A stretch of DNA of 64,000 nt. Source: Parasponia andersonii. Its lineage: Eukaryota; Streptophyta; Magnoliopsida; Rosales; Cannabaceae. The notes under the pieces are model-generated. The model saw only the letters and a list, made by a program, of their open reading frames with translations. It did no database searches and was not told the origin of the DNA. The stretch lies in the NCBI GenBank assembly GCA_002914805.1, contig JXTB01000176.1:557922-621921 (forward strand). Direction: 5' to 3'. The position numbers were made by a program, and so were the translations under genes. Positions 12,246-23,522 of the stretch are shown one piece after another (position 1 is the stretch's first letter; each line of letters opens with the position of its first letter).

Positions 12246-12619
12246 CAGATTCCCAGAGAGAATCCTGGTGGAACCGGTTCAGAGCCGAGGCATCAAGCCA
12301 GCTCCGCAAGTGCTTTGTGATGACCCAGGTATCCAGTAGGAAGGGAAGGTATGAGACCATCCTAGGCATCATATTCATCACCTGGGGATTTAGGATGGCC
12401 TGGATATGTCGGCAATCCCCAGGGGACCCAAAGATGACGATTCCCTCCAGCCCCTTGAGCCTCCCTGTCGACAACTGCGGCTCAAACCTGTTTTCTTCTG
12501 CAGAGGTTGCACAAGACAAAATAACATGAGTAATAACGGACGAGATGAACGCAGACCCGAAAATCACGACCCAGTACTTACTCTGTAGAAAAAACGAAGG
12601 AATTTGAAGTGCTCCCTAT
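12246..12619. other. Unassigned region between pol and antisense ORF
   Basis: Open frames exist on both strands (for example minus 12235-12567) but none shows integrase motifs (no zinc-binding HHCC, no DDE triad). It may be the remains of a deletion that removed integrase, or the 3' part of the antisense gene. Confidence 0.35.
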
Positions 12620-13122
12620 TCACCCAAGGAGAGTATCACGCCCGCCCAACGGCATATAGCCTAGAGTGGGAGTCCCATTGCTTGTCCGACCTCGGCAAGC
12701 CCCAAAAAATATGGCGTCCTGGGAGCGGTTGGAGGTAAAAAGTAGGGTAGGGCTCTTTTTGGGGATGAGAGTGAGCTTGTAAGCATAGAAGACTACCTCC
12801 AGGTCGATATGCATGTTATAGAGAACTGACAGGGCGGAGAGCTCCATCAAGATCATGACCCCGTTAGCATTCAGCTGCATCGGGTGGATTCCTGTCAGAG
12901 CAAAGAATTGATGGATCAGGGGAGAAAGAGGGAACCACAGCCATTCCAGATGCCTTCTTCCCAAAATGATAGAGCCTTTGGGGGCAGAGGGCCGAAGATA
13001 CCAATCTACAAGGCCTTCGACCCTTAAAATGTAACTCCGACGGGGAGGCAGAGCTGTCTCCTCAGCGAATCCAGCTCCGAATCCATGACAGGGCAAAGTT
13101 CCTAGTTTTGATTCGAGGCCAT
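12620..13122 (-). pseudogene. Antisense accessory gene of Tat element A
   Basis: On the strand opposite to pol, an open frame of 158 codons (13096-12620) reads WLWFPLSPLIHQFFALTG, then IHPMQLNANGVMILMELSAL, then VVFYAYKLTL. It resembles the plant domain named putative gypsy-type transposon (Transposase_28 type) and aligns by eye with the antisense gene of element B at 45595-46067: proline-led hydrophobic helix, G..P.QL..N, then an aromatic [VF]FYA or VWFYQ block. A likely original ATG (MASNQN) lies at 13122-13120, but a stop follows seven codons later and the main frame is shifted. A TATA box lies ~125 bases upstream. Function unknown; the similarity is by eye. Confidence 0.6.
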
Positions 13123-13244
13123 CGTTCTGGACATGATCAAAGAAGTAGAAGTCTCTAGTAAGAGAAGAAGTCGGAAACCCTAAGATTTTACAAGACTAGA
13201 GTAATTGGAGATTTTGGTAAAGTAACAGACGTGTGTAAATGCGA

Positions 13245-13252
13245 TTTTTATA
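13245..13252 (-). promoter_or_regulatory. TATA box of antisense ORF in element A
   Basis: The minus strand reads CTCTATAAAAATCGC here, a good plant TATA box, about 125 bases before the candidate ATG at 13122 and followed by a pyrimidine-rich leader (CTTCTTCTCTTACTAG). It lies ~230 bases inside the 3' LTR and points away from it, so the antisense ORF seems to have had its own promoter. Confidence 0.5.
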
Positions 13253-13480
13253 GAGAGGGAGCCAAAGAGCCCCCACCTTTAAGAGAGGCGTTGTGAGGAA
13301 GGCCGAAGCATAGGAATTTCAAAAATCTGAAAAGTCGCAACACGGGATAACGTCACCAGCTTCGGTAACTGGGGAGAAATGATGGTAAGGGGCCAAGTGT
13401 ATCCCTCAGATTGGAGGAATGGAAATATGATTTCCCCACTTGATCGATGCGAATCCATCAACTAGGGAAATGGGGGCAGT

Positions 13481-14304
13481 TGTGGGGCCCGTTCCTAGAT
13501 CACGTGCCACGTGGACGATTATGTGGCAAAACAGGCCACGAAGGGTGCGCGTTATTCGTTACGTGTCCAGAGTGACCAGTTAAAAGCCACGCGAGTTGCA
13601 CGTGATACCTTATGGACCTGTGAGCTGTCAGGGGCCAAACCGCTCCATTCCAGACCCTGAACTGGTCCGGCCCAACTCATTTCCTACTTCCACAGCTGGG
13701 GGCCGGGAGGCTCAAGGGTCTTCCGGCAGAAGACCCCCGAATGGTAACGAGCTTTTCTAGACCCGAACAGGACATTTAATGCGATCCTGAATAAAGTGTG
13801 CGCATTGGACAAACCGTCCTGACAGAATGGAAGTTTGTCAAAGTCTTGCCCCTGATAGGCTTGGGCCATAGGAGACGGCGAAAATCAGGCCTCGACGATA
13901 CAAGAGGAATCATGGTAATCACGGCCCGTGATCTCTGAAGTAAGTCCTAATGAAAGAAGGTACTCTGTCCTGGGATAGAAAACTATGAGGTTCGTAGTCC
14001 CAGGACTACATATATGAGCCATGCGCCCCCGAAAAAGGGGGCATAGATGCATACGAAAAGAAATGCTTTAAAAAAGTTCATGAGCAGAGAAAAATAGATA
14101 TTCATACAAAGAAAAACTAAATCCAGGCTACCAAAAAAACTACTGACTTAAGCATCGGAGAGTTTTTGTAGGTGGCCACCCCCGCCTCTTCAACCCTGCC
14201 TGAAGCCAGGAGCACTTTGAGATAGCAAGGATCCGAAGACAGTTGGAAGGTACAACATCAGTGATTCAGTGACACGTGAATAGCTGGTGAAAACTGCTCC
14301 AACA
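13481..14304 (+). mobile_element. 3' LTR of element A
   Basis: It is preceded by the purine tract AAATGGGGGCAGT, begins TGTGGGGCCC and ends CTCCAACA, 824 bases. CACGTG hexamers lie at 13501-13506, 13508-13513, 13599-13604 and 14273-14278. A perfect stem GCCCCC/GGGGGC with a six-base loop (14025-14042) lies in the middle, next to a GTAGTCC/GGACTAC inverted repeat. The terminal part, with ACTGACTTAAGCATCGGAGAG, is the part best conserved with the solo LTR at 24112-25003. Confidence 0.88.
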
Positions 14305-14309
14305 GATTT

Positions 14310-16105
14310 TATTTTATTTTCTCGGTTGATCAGTAAATAATCCTTTACTAGTTAATGATCAAACAGTTTGTTCTCAGAAGAAGAATAATAAGTATAAATA
14401 GTTAGTGACGCAAATATTATTAAACAAGAGTAAAGATGTAGATGTAGGACAGTTACCTTTTTTACGAGATTATTATATCCTGATGTGACATGATTGTAAA
14501 TAACATATTTTGATAAGTTAGATCATATATCATTTAAATGAGAAACATACCTAATTTTAAATCATGTCATATCCCATTAGTTAATCTAAAAATTGCAGAG
14601 AAAAATTAGTATCTCTAATATTACTCATTAATCATTGTATGAATGACGTTGGAATGATATTGTGTTAAGTTTTGAAGTCAGTAAATATATCTCTTTTCTT
14701 CATTTACTAATGGTTGAACACTAAGGGCGTTTTTTATTATTTTTAGCTATAAATGGCATCGTGTCGTAGTATGAGGCCATATGTATACATATGAAATCAT
14801 GATATATAATAATTATTCATCCCAACCTCTAGACTTTTTAACCAGTTGATAATACAAGATAAATCGGCCAATAAACTTGAAACCTTATTCTAAATTCTTC
14901 CAATTCACACTAACCAAGTAGGACATCATGCATGTATTAAATAACAAACACGAGTCAACTCATTAATTTATAAATAGATATGTTATTCTACAATTGAATT
15001 TAAGTGCACAAAAGAGTGTTCCACGCGGGAAATGCTCGAAGACTTGACTTGGGATATTGGTTATACCGAGTAGAATTTCTGGGCATTGTTTTTGTTATAC
15101 ATGAATTTTTGTAGTCAAACTATTCGTTCATTAATCCTTTATTTATTATAACTTTTGATATAGAAATATCCATTTTGTTTCCTGTAGTAAAACCAAGTTA
15201 AAAATCTGAGAAATTATTATATATTCGATTCAAACTTTCAATCAAGGTTGAACATGACTCTTGTATTTTATAATGCGATCTACAAAAACCGTCGTATTGG
15301 AACGCAAATTATTGACTACTAATGTTGTAAAATTATTATGTATAGATATATAAAATTATAACTACATATATACAGTGTACACTGCAATTGTTCACGTATA
15401 TATATATATATATATATACACACTACAGCTTCAATGCTTTTTAATGTAAAATTAAAACACAATTAATATTTCATACTTATATGTATAGCTAATTAATTAA
15501 AGAAGTAGAGCTCAAATTGATTAGATACAAAATACGAACTAATTAACTTAGAGTTAGAGCTATTACTGTTTTTTTACGACATATTAAAAGTCAGCTAATA
15601 CATTAACTAGTCGCCAGAATCATTTAAACAATTCGGCATTAATGGTATTACGAAAATAATTAATATTCCTTTCTTGCAATAAATATTTTCAAGAAGCAAT
15701 TGAGTTGCGTAAGATTCTATTAGATATTCGTATTATATATTTTGAATCTGATTGATTACTATATTATAACTTTAGCAATAAATTAGCAAGGATGAAGAAT
15801 ACCTTATGAATCAAGAAATGTTTTTCTTCCCTTTTTACTTATGTGGATACACAATCAAGAATTTCATTTAACAAAATACTAGAGAGAGAATTAAATTTAA
15901 AAGCAACACGAACTAGACAATCAACGAAAAAAAAAGACATAATTTGTAAAAATACCTCATACAATGATGAATATTGCACTGATTGAAATTAAAAAAGAAA
16001 AAAGAAAAAAAAAATCGATGAAGAATGTTTCTAAACTAATGATTAGCAAAGAACTTATGCCATATTCCATAATATGCACATTTTATTTAAATATCTTGAT
16101 CATGA
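14310..16105. other. AT-rich intergenic DNA
   Basis: I see no gene or clear element. It has a TA microsatellite at about 15398-15418 and A-runs near 15930 and 15995-16013. Short open frames are absent or without recognisable content. Confidence 0.5.
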
Positions 16106-16479
16106 ATGCTATGTTTGGTAATGCCTGGTAGAGGGAACAAAATGTGAGCAAGAGAAATATGTAAAAAATGGAAAGGTAAATTATCTTTATTTTGAAATTA
16201 TTATTTTATCTTTTTTATGAATATCTTAAAATTAAAAATGCAAGGAAATTTTAGCAAATTCAATTCCATTCGCTAACCAAACAAAATTTTTCCTCTTATT
16301 TTCTTTTTAGTTTGGGGGAGAATTTTCATGTTAACCTCACCAATGGTTTTTCTTCCTCTTTTTCTTCAATTCCCTTTTCTTTTCTTTCCTACAAAATAAC
16401 CACTTTCTTTAATTTTTCATTTATTTTTCTCTTCCATATTTTCTTTTCTCTTCTTTTTCCATCCTACCAAATACAGCAT
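16106..16479. repeat. MITE-like element with terminal inverted repeats
   Basis: The left end ATGCTATGTTTGGTA (from 16106) is the near-perfect inverse of the right end TACCAAATACAGCAT (to 16479). The interior begins with a purine-rich arm (GGGAACAAAATGTGAG...GGAAAGG) and ends with a long pyrimidine-rich arm (16340-16465), so it can fold back. At 374 bases with no coding capacity it fits a MITE. No clear target duplication was found. The 60-codon open frame in the pyrimidine arm is not a gene. Confidence 0.6.
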
Positions 16480-16559
16480 AAAAAAACAAAATAATTGGGC
16501 TTTTTTGGTTACTTACTTTTAGATTATTTTTGCTAAAAGAAAAATAAATGAATAAATAA

Positions 16560-17095
16560 AAAAATTTGAATCATGTCCACTGATTATAAGCACCTCCTTG
16601 CTGTGGTACGACCGGGACCTACTTTCCAAGACCGCGTGGAAGTGTTTATACGACTCAAGGTCACGACCTCAATGTCACGCCGCATTAACCTCTCAAAGTC
16701 GCGCCGCATTAATCAAACCCCAAGTCTCTCGACTCGACTACGCATATGCTCAATAAAAGCCACGCCAACCTAACATTGCCCCATGGCCCCTTATCCCCAC
16801 ACCATCTTTCATCGATATAAATTCCATCTTTTTTATCTTTTTACTTTTGATTTCTTTTTTCTCTTTTTTTTTTGGGAAAGCAACGGCTCTCTCATCAAGC
16901 CTACGTGGTGTTATGACGTTAGAAGCAAAAAAGGGCGACGACGTCATTACTCTTTTTCTATCTTTTTTCCCCGTGAAGGAAAACTGATTTATAAGAAAAA
17001 GGAATCAATCAAGATGACCTTATATAGGAAATATGTCCTACCATTATTTAATGCCGCTTCTTCTTTTTTTTTTTTAACTCTTCTGCTTTTCATTT
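16560..17095. other. GC-richer block of unknown origin
   Basis: From 16573 to ~16830 the sequence is clearly richer in GC than its surroundings and repeats words such as CGACTC, TCACG and CGCCGCATTAA (16680-16712). A pyrimidine/A-rich part follows. It resembles LTR or promoter sequence but has no partner copy here. Frames of 66 and 104 codons (16573, 16783) show no motifs. Confidence 0.3.
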
Positions 17096-18872
17096 AAAAA
17101 AAGATGTTGAACTCATGTTCGGAAAAATATAAACTGATTAGCAAAAGGAATAAAATAAAGAAATGCTTTGCCAGTTCTACAAGGTGAGAAGGGAAAGATT
17201 TATGTAATGGAAGCTTATCATATGAGAGGGTTAATCTTGTTTTTAGTTGCTCGAAAATAACTTAAATTCCATTATTCTTTAATTTTTAAAATATATTGTT
17301 TTAAAATCAAAAATATATTATATTTGGTCATTAAAATTATGTTTTCATATCACATATGCGATCTTGGATTATCTACTATGTTTTAGTTTTGATGATTTGT
17401 AAAAAGAATGTGTTCAAACTTAAATAAGGATTGGACGAAATAGGTTGATTTAAGTGGAACGAGCACTCAATATTTAAGATTTTGGTCTTAAGTTCGAGTC
17501 ACACTATGAGTATACGTGAAAACCTATTATCTTTAATCGGGTAGAGTGAGGATTAACTTTAATTAGGTAGAGTGAGGATTAAGTAGTGGTAAGTATTTTC
17601 CTTTAATTTGTAATAAGTAGAGGTCATTAGTTAAACCCCACTTTTAAAGAAAAAAATAAAAAAAATATGGATCAAAATTGAGGGGATAAAAAAACGAAAA
17701 AAAAAAAACCAATGTTTTAAGGTAATTTGACAGCTCAAGAACCAAACTAAAAACCTCTTGCATATGTACTAAATTTATTGACATTTTGAAAGTTTGACTA
17801 AAATGAGATTTGACGGCATTTCATTTTCTGAGGTCTAAAAATAAGATTGACCATTAATAATATGTGTCTTTTCTTCTTTCTTTTTTTGATAAAAGGGGAC
17901 TAGAATAATATTCATAAAAGTTTATAAGTACGAATGATTGTAATTTCAAACTCCTCAAAAATAAAAGCGAAAAGTATCACAAATACAACAAATAATAAGA
18001 AGTATGGGCTATTATAATTCTCTAAAAAAATAATATGAGAAAGACCAACTTGCAATCAGTAAACAATTACATTCACATATTACTAGACTGAATTTTTAGC
18101 AGATAAACTATAATTTCAATACCAAATGAGATTTATGATCATTGATAAGAAAATCAACACATCTATATTATAAATCTAAATCAAATAAAAAAATTTTAGA
18201 TTCAAAATTTAGTAAACAAAATTTAAAATCTACACAAATCAAAAATCAGATGCTACAAAATCTATACATACATAATAGTACAATAAGATCTAAATATGTA
18301 CTTATTAAAAAATTAAAAAGAAAAGGAAAAATCTCTCATTCTCTAAAGAGATTAGAGAGGAGGATACGGAAAGAGGAAGACGGCCGGAGAATGAGATTAA
18401 AACACTCCCTCTTAGACCTCATGTTTGATACTTTCAATTCTTCCCAAAGCTTAAGGTGAGATGTTAATGGAACATACCAAGCCTCTTTTTTTGTTATATT
18501 ATCTACTTAATTAGGTCATAAGTCCCAGCTTAATTTTGGCAAAACACACGTCTCCACGCTATACATAGGTTGCACTGTCAATTGTTGCGCTGGTAACTCC
18601 TTAAGCAATTTGGAATGACATTGCAACCATCCGATATATCTCAGGATACCAAAGTCATTGTTGGCACGACCCTCATTGGATATATCTTTTTTCAGACACA
18701 CTTTTATCGATACAATATTTACTTTTTGTAGGTAGTTATTGTCCGCTTGGTGTCATTACTCTCACGATAGATGCATATGTTTAATTTTCAAAGCCCGGAC
18801 GGCCAATATGGAACACATGAAGTTAGAAAGCTAAAATTAAATTTAATGCTCTTGAGAAATATATGCATATAT

Positions 18873-18904
<32 letters not shown>

Positions 18905-19103
18905 CAACGTTTGTATAACAAGAGTGTTGTATTGGTACGTAACTTATCATCAATTAATTAAGATATTAAAACTTACCACAAATAAATTAAATATTATCAT
19001 CAATTGAGCGGTGATAAATCACATACCTGTTGGTATTAAAAATTTAGTACAAAAATGAGTACTTCAAGTATTATCTATATATATATATATGCATATATAT
19101 ATA
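17096..19103. other. AT-rich intergenic DNA
   Basis: It contains a possible tRNA-derived SINE (about 17440-17610), a lysine-rich low-complexity frame at 18142-18459 that I do not accept as a gene, and TA repeats at 18868-18902 and 19075-19103. Nothing else is recognised. Confidence 0.45.
17440..17610 (+). repeat. Possible tRNA-derived SINE
   Basis: GATTTAAGTGGAACGAGCACTC resembles a degenerate RNA polymerase III A box (TAGCTCAGTGGTAGAGCAC in tRNA), and AAGTTCGAGTCAC about 30 bases on resembles a B box (GGTTCGAATCC). The spacing fits a tRNA-derived SINE head. A 25-base unit with GGTAGAGTGAGGATTAA is then repeated twice (17535-17582). No poly-A or TTG tail or target duplication was established. 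Confidence 0.3.
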
Positions 19104-19361
19104 GGTTGCTAATCTAATAGGTATTTTTTTTCTTTACCTATGGGTAGGTATTTTTTTTTTAGCCGTTGGATCACCATCTAATGGGAATCCAATGACTTTA
19201 ATGAAGTGCATGAAAAAACGTGCATGAAAAGATGTGCATCATTAATCTTCTTTCTCTCTCTTACTTTTTACAATAAAAAAATGTGCATGCTAAATTTTAA
19301 TTGGCTAAATTGATACCTACCCATAGGTAAAAAAAAAAAAATACCTACTGGATTAGTGCTC
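19104..19361. repeat. Fold-back MITE inside TA repeat, copy 1
   Basis: The left end GGTTGCTAATCTAATAGGTA and the inverse of the right end, GAGCACTAATCCAGTAGGTA, are alike. The similarity continues through a T-run into ACCTATGGGTAGGTAT on both sides, giving terminal inverted repeats of about 50 bases. The element lies directly between TA microsatellites (19075-19103 and 19362-19372). Interior ~150 bases, no coding capacity. Copies 2-4 follow the same pattern. Confidence 0.7.
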
Positions 19362-19372
19362 ATATATATATA

Positions 19373-19563
19373 GGTTGTCAATCTAATAAGTATTTTTTTT
19401 TACCTATGTGTAAGTATTTTTTAGCAATTATTGGACCATTGTCTAATGATCAAACGATTATAATGAATATGTAAAAAGTTGTATATTATTAATGTTATTT
19501 TTTTCTTTTATTTTTTACTATAAAAAATATGTATAAGTAAAAAAAATAGCTACTACATTGGTG
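19373..19563. repeat. Fold-back MITE inside TA repeat, copy 2
   Basis: It starts GGTTGTCAATCTAATAAGTATTTTTTTTTACC and ends GGTAGCTATTTTTT inverted (AAAAAATAGCTACTACATTGGTG). It is flanked by TA repeats on both sides (19362-19372, 19564-19583). It is shorter and more decayed than copy 1, and the inner right repeat is reduced. Confidence 0.6.
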
Positions 19564-21782
19564 TATATATATATATATATATATGGCTAGAAAAGATACT
19601 TGTGCTAAGCATTTCACATATAAAAATGGACTCTACACGTACATGTCTAGAAGTTTTCTCCTAGGTAGAGGTGGCTTTCATTGGGAAACATATAATTAAA
19701 ACATAATTATGTTAGACTTCTCGCGTTTTTAATGAACAAGGGTTTATATGGTATAGGGTATCATCGATAATGTGCAAATCTCAACTTCATGTCACATCCG
19801 ACCAATTAATTATAAGCATTCAACTATGATGAAATTTGATGAAAATTAACTGTTCATAAATTCACTCTACTTGTAAGGTGCTTTTTTTTTTTTGGGTATC
19901 TCATCAAATAATTCTCGTAAGTATTACTTAAATGTTTCAATATTTTTAGTACAAACTGTTTATTACCATCCTAAAAATTTCTATGATATTTTCGTGGCGA
20001 CATTTTCAGTATAACACAAATAAAATATTATGGACCTAAAAATTTATTTTTCTTTCTAATTAGAATAAATTCACCGCTCGCTTGAAATGGTAGGCACGTA
20101 TTTGCTACTCACCTCGAAACGGTGAAAAGACTAGGTTTGGAGGTATTAATATCCTTCCACTAATTGAGGCAACTCTCTTTTTTTCTCTAATTTGTGAATA
20201 AAACCAGCACTTACTTCGGAAAGTTAACCAACCAACCAACCAAGGTGTAAAGAAGGATTCAAAAAATATAATTTTTGAATGATTTGGTCAAATAAATAAA
20301 AAATTATAATTTTTAAATATTTGACAAAAATAAAAAATGCAATACTAATTGGGACTAGATTGTTAAGAATTTGTAATTTTCTTATTAGTTCATATTTGGT
20401 ATGCTTAAAAAACTTATCAAGTTTTCGATAGTATATAGATTATTAAAAGTGGAGATATAACTACAGAATTATGGCCTATTGAAATAAGTACAATAAATCT
20501 AGAAATTTTGAAATGTTTGGCTCTTTTAATGAAGTATGGTAGTGGCTAAAGAAGCTATGTAGAGCCCACCTATGAACTCCACAGTTGCGTTATTGACATT
20601 CTTAAAACTCTGACGGCTTGTAAAACTTCAACCTCCCACCCCATAAACAAAATTTAGAGACTTTTTGGAGATAAGTTGGTATTGTTATGAATCATGGATT
20701 TGAGGTTATTCGAGCAAAGTAGAGTTATATCTTAGAAAGTGCAGTTGTTACAAATAGTTATTGTTAATTCTAATGTAATTAACGTATGATTTTATTATTT
20801 TGACACTTATATGATTTGTGTGATAATAGGTATTTGAGAGATTGTGTTAATTATTTCTATTAAATAGGCAAAGCGAACAAAATAAGCAATCTTTGATCTT
20901 TTCTAATAGTTTTTTTTGTTTATAAATTAAATATTTCATTATTTTTAATAAACTTATGTTTATCAAATGTTCTCTTCAAGAAGTTGATATCAAGTGAAAA
21001 TATAGTTTCGGCAAATTAAATTGTTTATTGAAAAAAAAAATTTATTTTACGGAAATATAGTGACTCTTATAAAAGATACTATGATTTTCTCTGATAATTG
21101 TTTTCTATCAAATTATTGATCAAGTACATGAAATTATTGTGGAATTTGATTACATAAAAATTATTTTAGAATGATTATATTTATATAATGAGATTCAAAT
21201 AAAATTATTTCTGAACTATTGTTGTACATAAATTTGCTTTTGAAACTCTCTTCAGTTACTATACAATATGGATCCATGTCACAAGGGTTATATATGGACA
21301 GTACGTATTGAATATAAATTTAGCTACAAAGGTTATATACAGTTGATTCAAACCTGAGTATCGAGGTTAAATATGGTAGATTTGGACCTAGTTATAGGAA
21401 TTAAGTGTAGGCATAGACACTAAAAACTACTGAAAACTATAATTGAAAGTATTATTAATTGAATGAGATTTTAAAAAGATATATATTGAAACTTATTACC
21501 TGTTTATATTATATTATTTACCAAACATATTGAAATTTGATTACTTTCAAAAGAACTAAATTCTGAAACTAAATTTGTTCTTAAAAATATTCGTTACTAA
21601 TTTTTGTTTATATATAATTGATTTAGTTAGCTAAGATTACTTGTTATTTAATGGTCTTTTTAGCTCATATTTTTAGATTTCCCTCTAGGTTTTAAGGACT
21701 GCACCAGTTAAGATGTTAAATAAGGGAGAACATATTAGTAATAACTAGGATGCATTGGAGTTTTATGATTGAAAGAAGAAAA
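19564..21782. other. AT-rich intergenic DNA
   Basis: No gene or element is supported. There is an AACC microsatellite (20227-20243) and a dyad-poor AT-rich remainder. A patch near 20060-20150 with ACCGCTCGCTTGAAATGGTAGGC could be part of a tRNA-derived repeat but is too diverged to call. Confidence 0.45.
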
Positions 21783-22253
21783 TGTTAGTTTTCAGACGAT
21801 TTTTGTAGAGGAAGATTGACAAAGGAACACTCAAAAATCTTCATAAAATAATTGACTATATAAGTGCATAATATTAATTTAAAATAAATGGAAAACATAC
21901 GAAGAGAATATATCTAATATCTCTTATAGCCAATCAACGGATCCTAGCCTTTCTATCTTCTAAATAACGATTTTTCAATCTATACCTACAATTTCTTAGA
22001 CTTATATTTTTAGGCACTTGCAATTATCAACACATAAGATTGTGAAAAATTGTTCTAAAGAAAATACAAAGACTCTCTTATTTTTCTCTCTAATTTATGG
22101 AGGCTCTGTAAAAAAATAATGCGCAGTGTGTATTTTGCTAGGGTTTTACTTTATATATATTTATTAAACTATTTAATAAATAAATTAATTAATCATATTA
22201 ATTAACACACACATATATATATATAGATATGTGACTTCTACTTAATCTAATTA

Positions 22254-22288
<35 letters not shown>

Positions 22289-23522
22289 TTGCCAATCCAA
22301 TAGGTATTTTTTTTTACTTATGTGTAGTATTTTTTTTAGCCATTAGATTATCATCTAATAGTGATCCAATGACTATAATCAAGTGCATAAAAAGANTTTT
22401 TAAATTCAAAATTTAAACAAATTAAAAAACTTATCTCACCATGAATTTAAATTAATTAATTAATTAATAACAATTGTTAATTATTGTAGACAAATAATTT
22501 ATCTAGATAAAGGATACAATAACAGGAAAATATAATATTCAGTATAATGTTTGTAAGAAGTGGAATTTAGGGACCTATGGACGTGTAATTAAAACCCTTA
22601 TAAATTATAATAATTAATTAAACTTTTGAATTAATTTTTTTAATTTTCTAATTCTAATATTACTCTACTAAAAATCTGGAATTACACTTTTGAAGTTACA
22701 GAATTAATTTACTCAAAAAACAACGAGTAGTTTATCAATTTAATCATTACATATAATTCAATCATTCATAGATAATTTATAATTGCACCTAGGTCATGTT
22801 CCATTTACCTCTCTAATTACATGTATATTCTTGTGTACCATTGATTCTCCAATAAATAATTAATTTATAACTCTATCATAAATTGAGTACTTAAACTGTT
22901 CAAGTACTGAATCAATACACAAAGGAATCATCATTCTAGCTTCCTAATAGAATGAATGAAATTCATATTTGTAAGCTATATTCTCAGCTACTCATCTCAT
23001 CATGCTCCCAAGATAAAAATATGTCAGTATGTTTAGGAAACAAACCTTTAACAAGTATGTTAAAGAATATAATGTTATAAATAATAGTCTATAACTAGTC
23101 AAGATTAAGACTAATTTACGTATGATCATCTAGTGACATAATTTTAACTCTCAATAGTTAACAAAATTCTAGTCTAGTCTTATATAATCGAATTATATAA
23201 AGTACTTCTATTATGATATCAACACATCAATAGTCCGGATAAGACTATTATATTCTCAATGTTAATAGACCGTACTAATAATATTTAATTAAAGATCTTA
23301 TACTTTAATTAATTATTATGGACCATATTTAATTTATTATCTACAAATTTAATCTCATACATATAACACTTATATACTAAATTCATGGTTATATAAATAA
23401 ATTAGGATTTTTTTTTATATTTAAAAATATGCAAATTATGCACAAATTCAAATAGAAAAATATCACTTTATTAACTCGGTAAATATAAAAAATTATATAT
23501 TTATAGGGCATAAAACATAACA
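21783..23522 (-). mobile_element. Inverted solo LTR of the copia family
   Basis: The reverse complement follows the LTR at 6461-8274 from end to end. For example TTGACTATATAAGTGCATA at ~21852, AACTTATCT then ATGAATTTAAATTAATTAATT at ~22430, and the far end GGGCATAAAACATAACA match inverse LTR segments. It starts TGTTAG (inverse of the CTAACA-like end) and ends AACA. No internal sequence, primer site or purine tract is attached. A nested MITE copy with an N at its right edge (22287-22396) replaces about 60 LTR bases. No clear target duplication remains. Confidence 0.8.
22287..22396. repeat. Fold-back MITE inside TA repeat, copy 3, cut at an N
   Basis: GGTTGCCAATCCAATAGGTATTTTTTTTT follows a long TA run, as in copies 1 and 2, and continues with AGCCATTAGATTATCATCTAATAGTGATCCAATGACT, which matches copy 1. 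It ends abruptly at the N (22396), after which LTR sequence resumes. The right half of the MITE and some LTR sequence are missing, so an assembly gap or collapse is likely. Confidence 0.65.

Larger units (their letters stand above)
9410..14309 (+). mobile_element. Deleted Tat-type Ty3/gypsy element A with TSD
   Basis: The LTR start TGTGGGGCCC at 9415 and LTR end CTCCAACA at 14304 are flanked by the perfect 5-base duplication GATTT (9410-9414 and 14305-14309), so this is one insertion of 4,890 bases. It is GC-richer than its surroundings. Order: truncated 5' LTR, protease, reverse transcriptase, RNase H, a second RNase H-like domain, an antisense ORF, purine tract, 3' LTR. The gag region, primer site, second part of the 5' LTR and a recognisable integrase are absent. 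Gypsy domain order with a second RNase H points to the Tat lineage. Confidence 0.88.

Noticed and set aside
12235..12567. Minus-strand frame downstream of the antisense ORF of element A
   Set aside because: Could be the 3' part of the antisense gene, but no motif or similarity to element B was seen, so it was not annotated as coding.
16783..17097. 104-codon Phe/Leu-rich frame resembling a membrane protein
   Set aside because: Comes from T-rich DNA; hydrophobicity is a composition effect.
18142..18459. 105-codon Lys/Arg-rich frame
   Set aside because: Low-complexity translation of A-rich DNA; no domain, no splice or promoter context.
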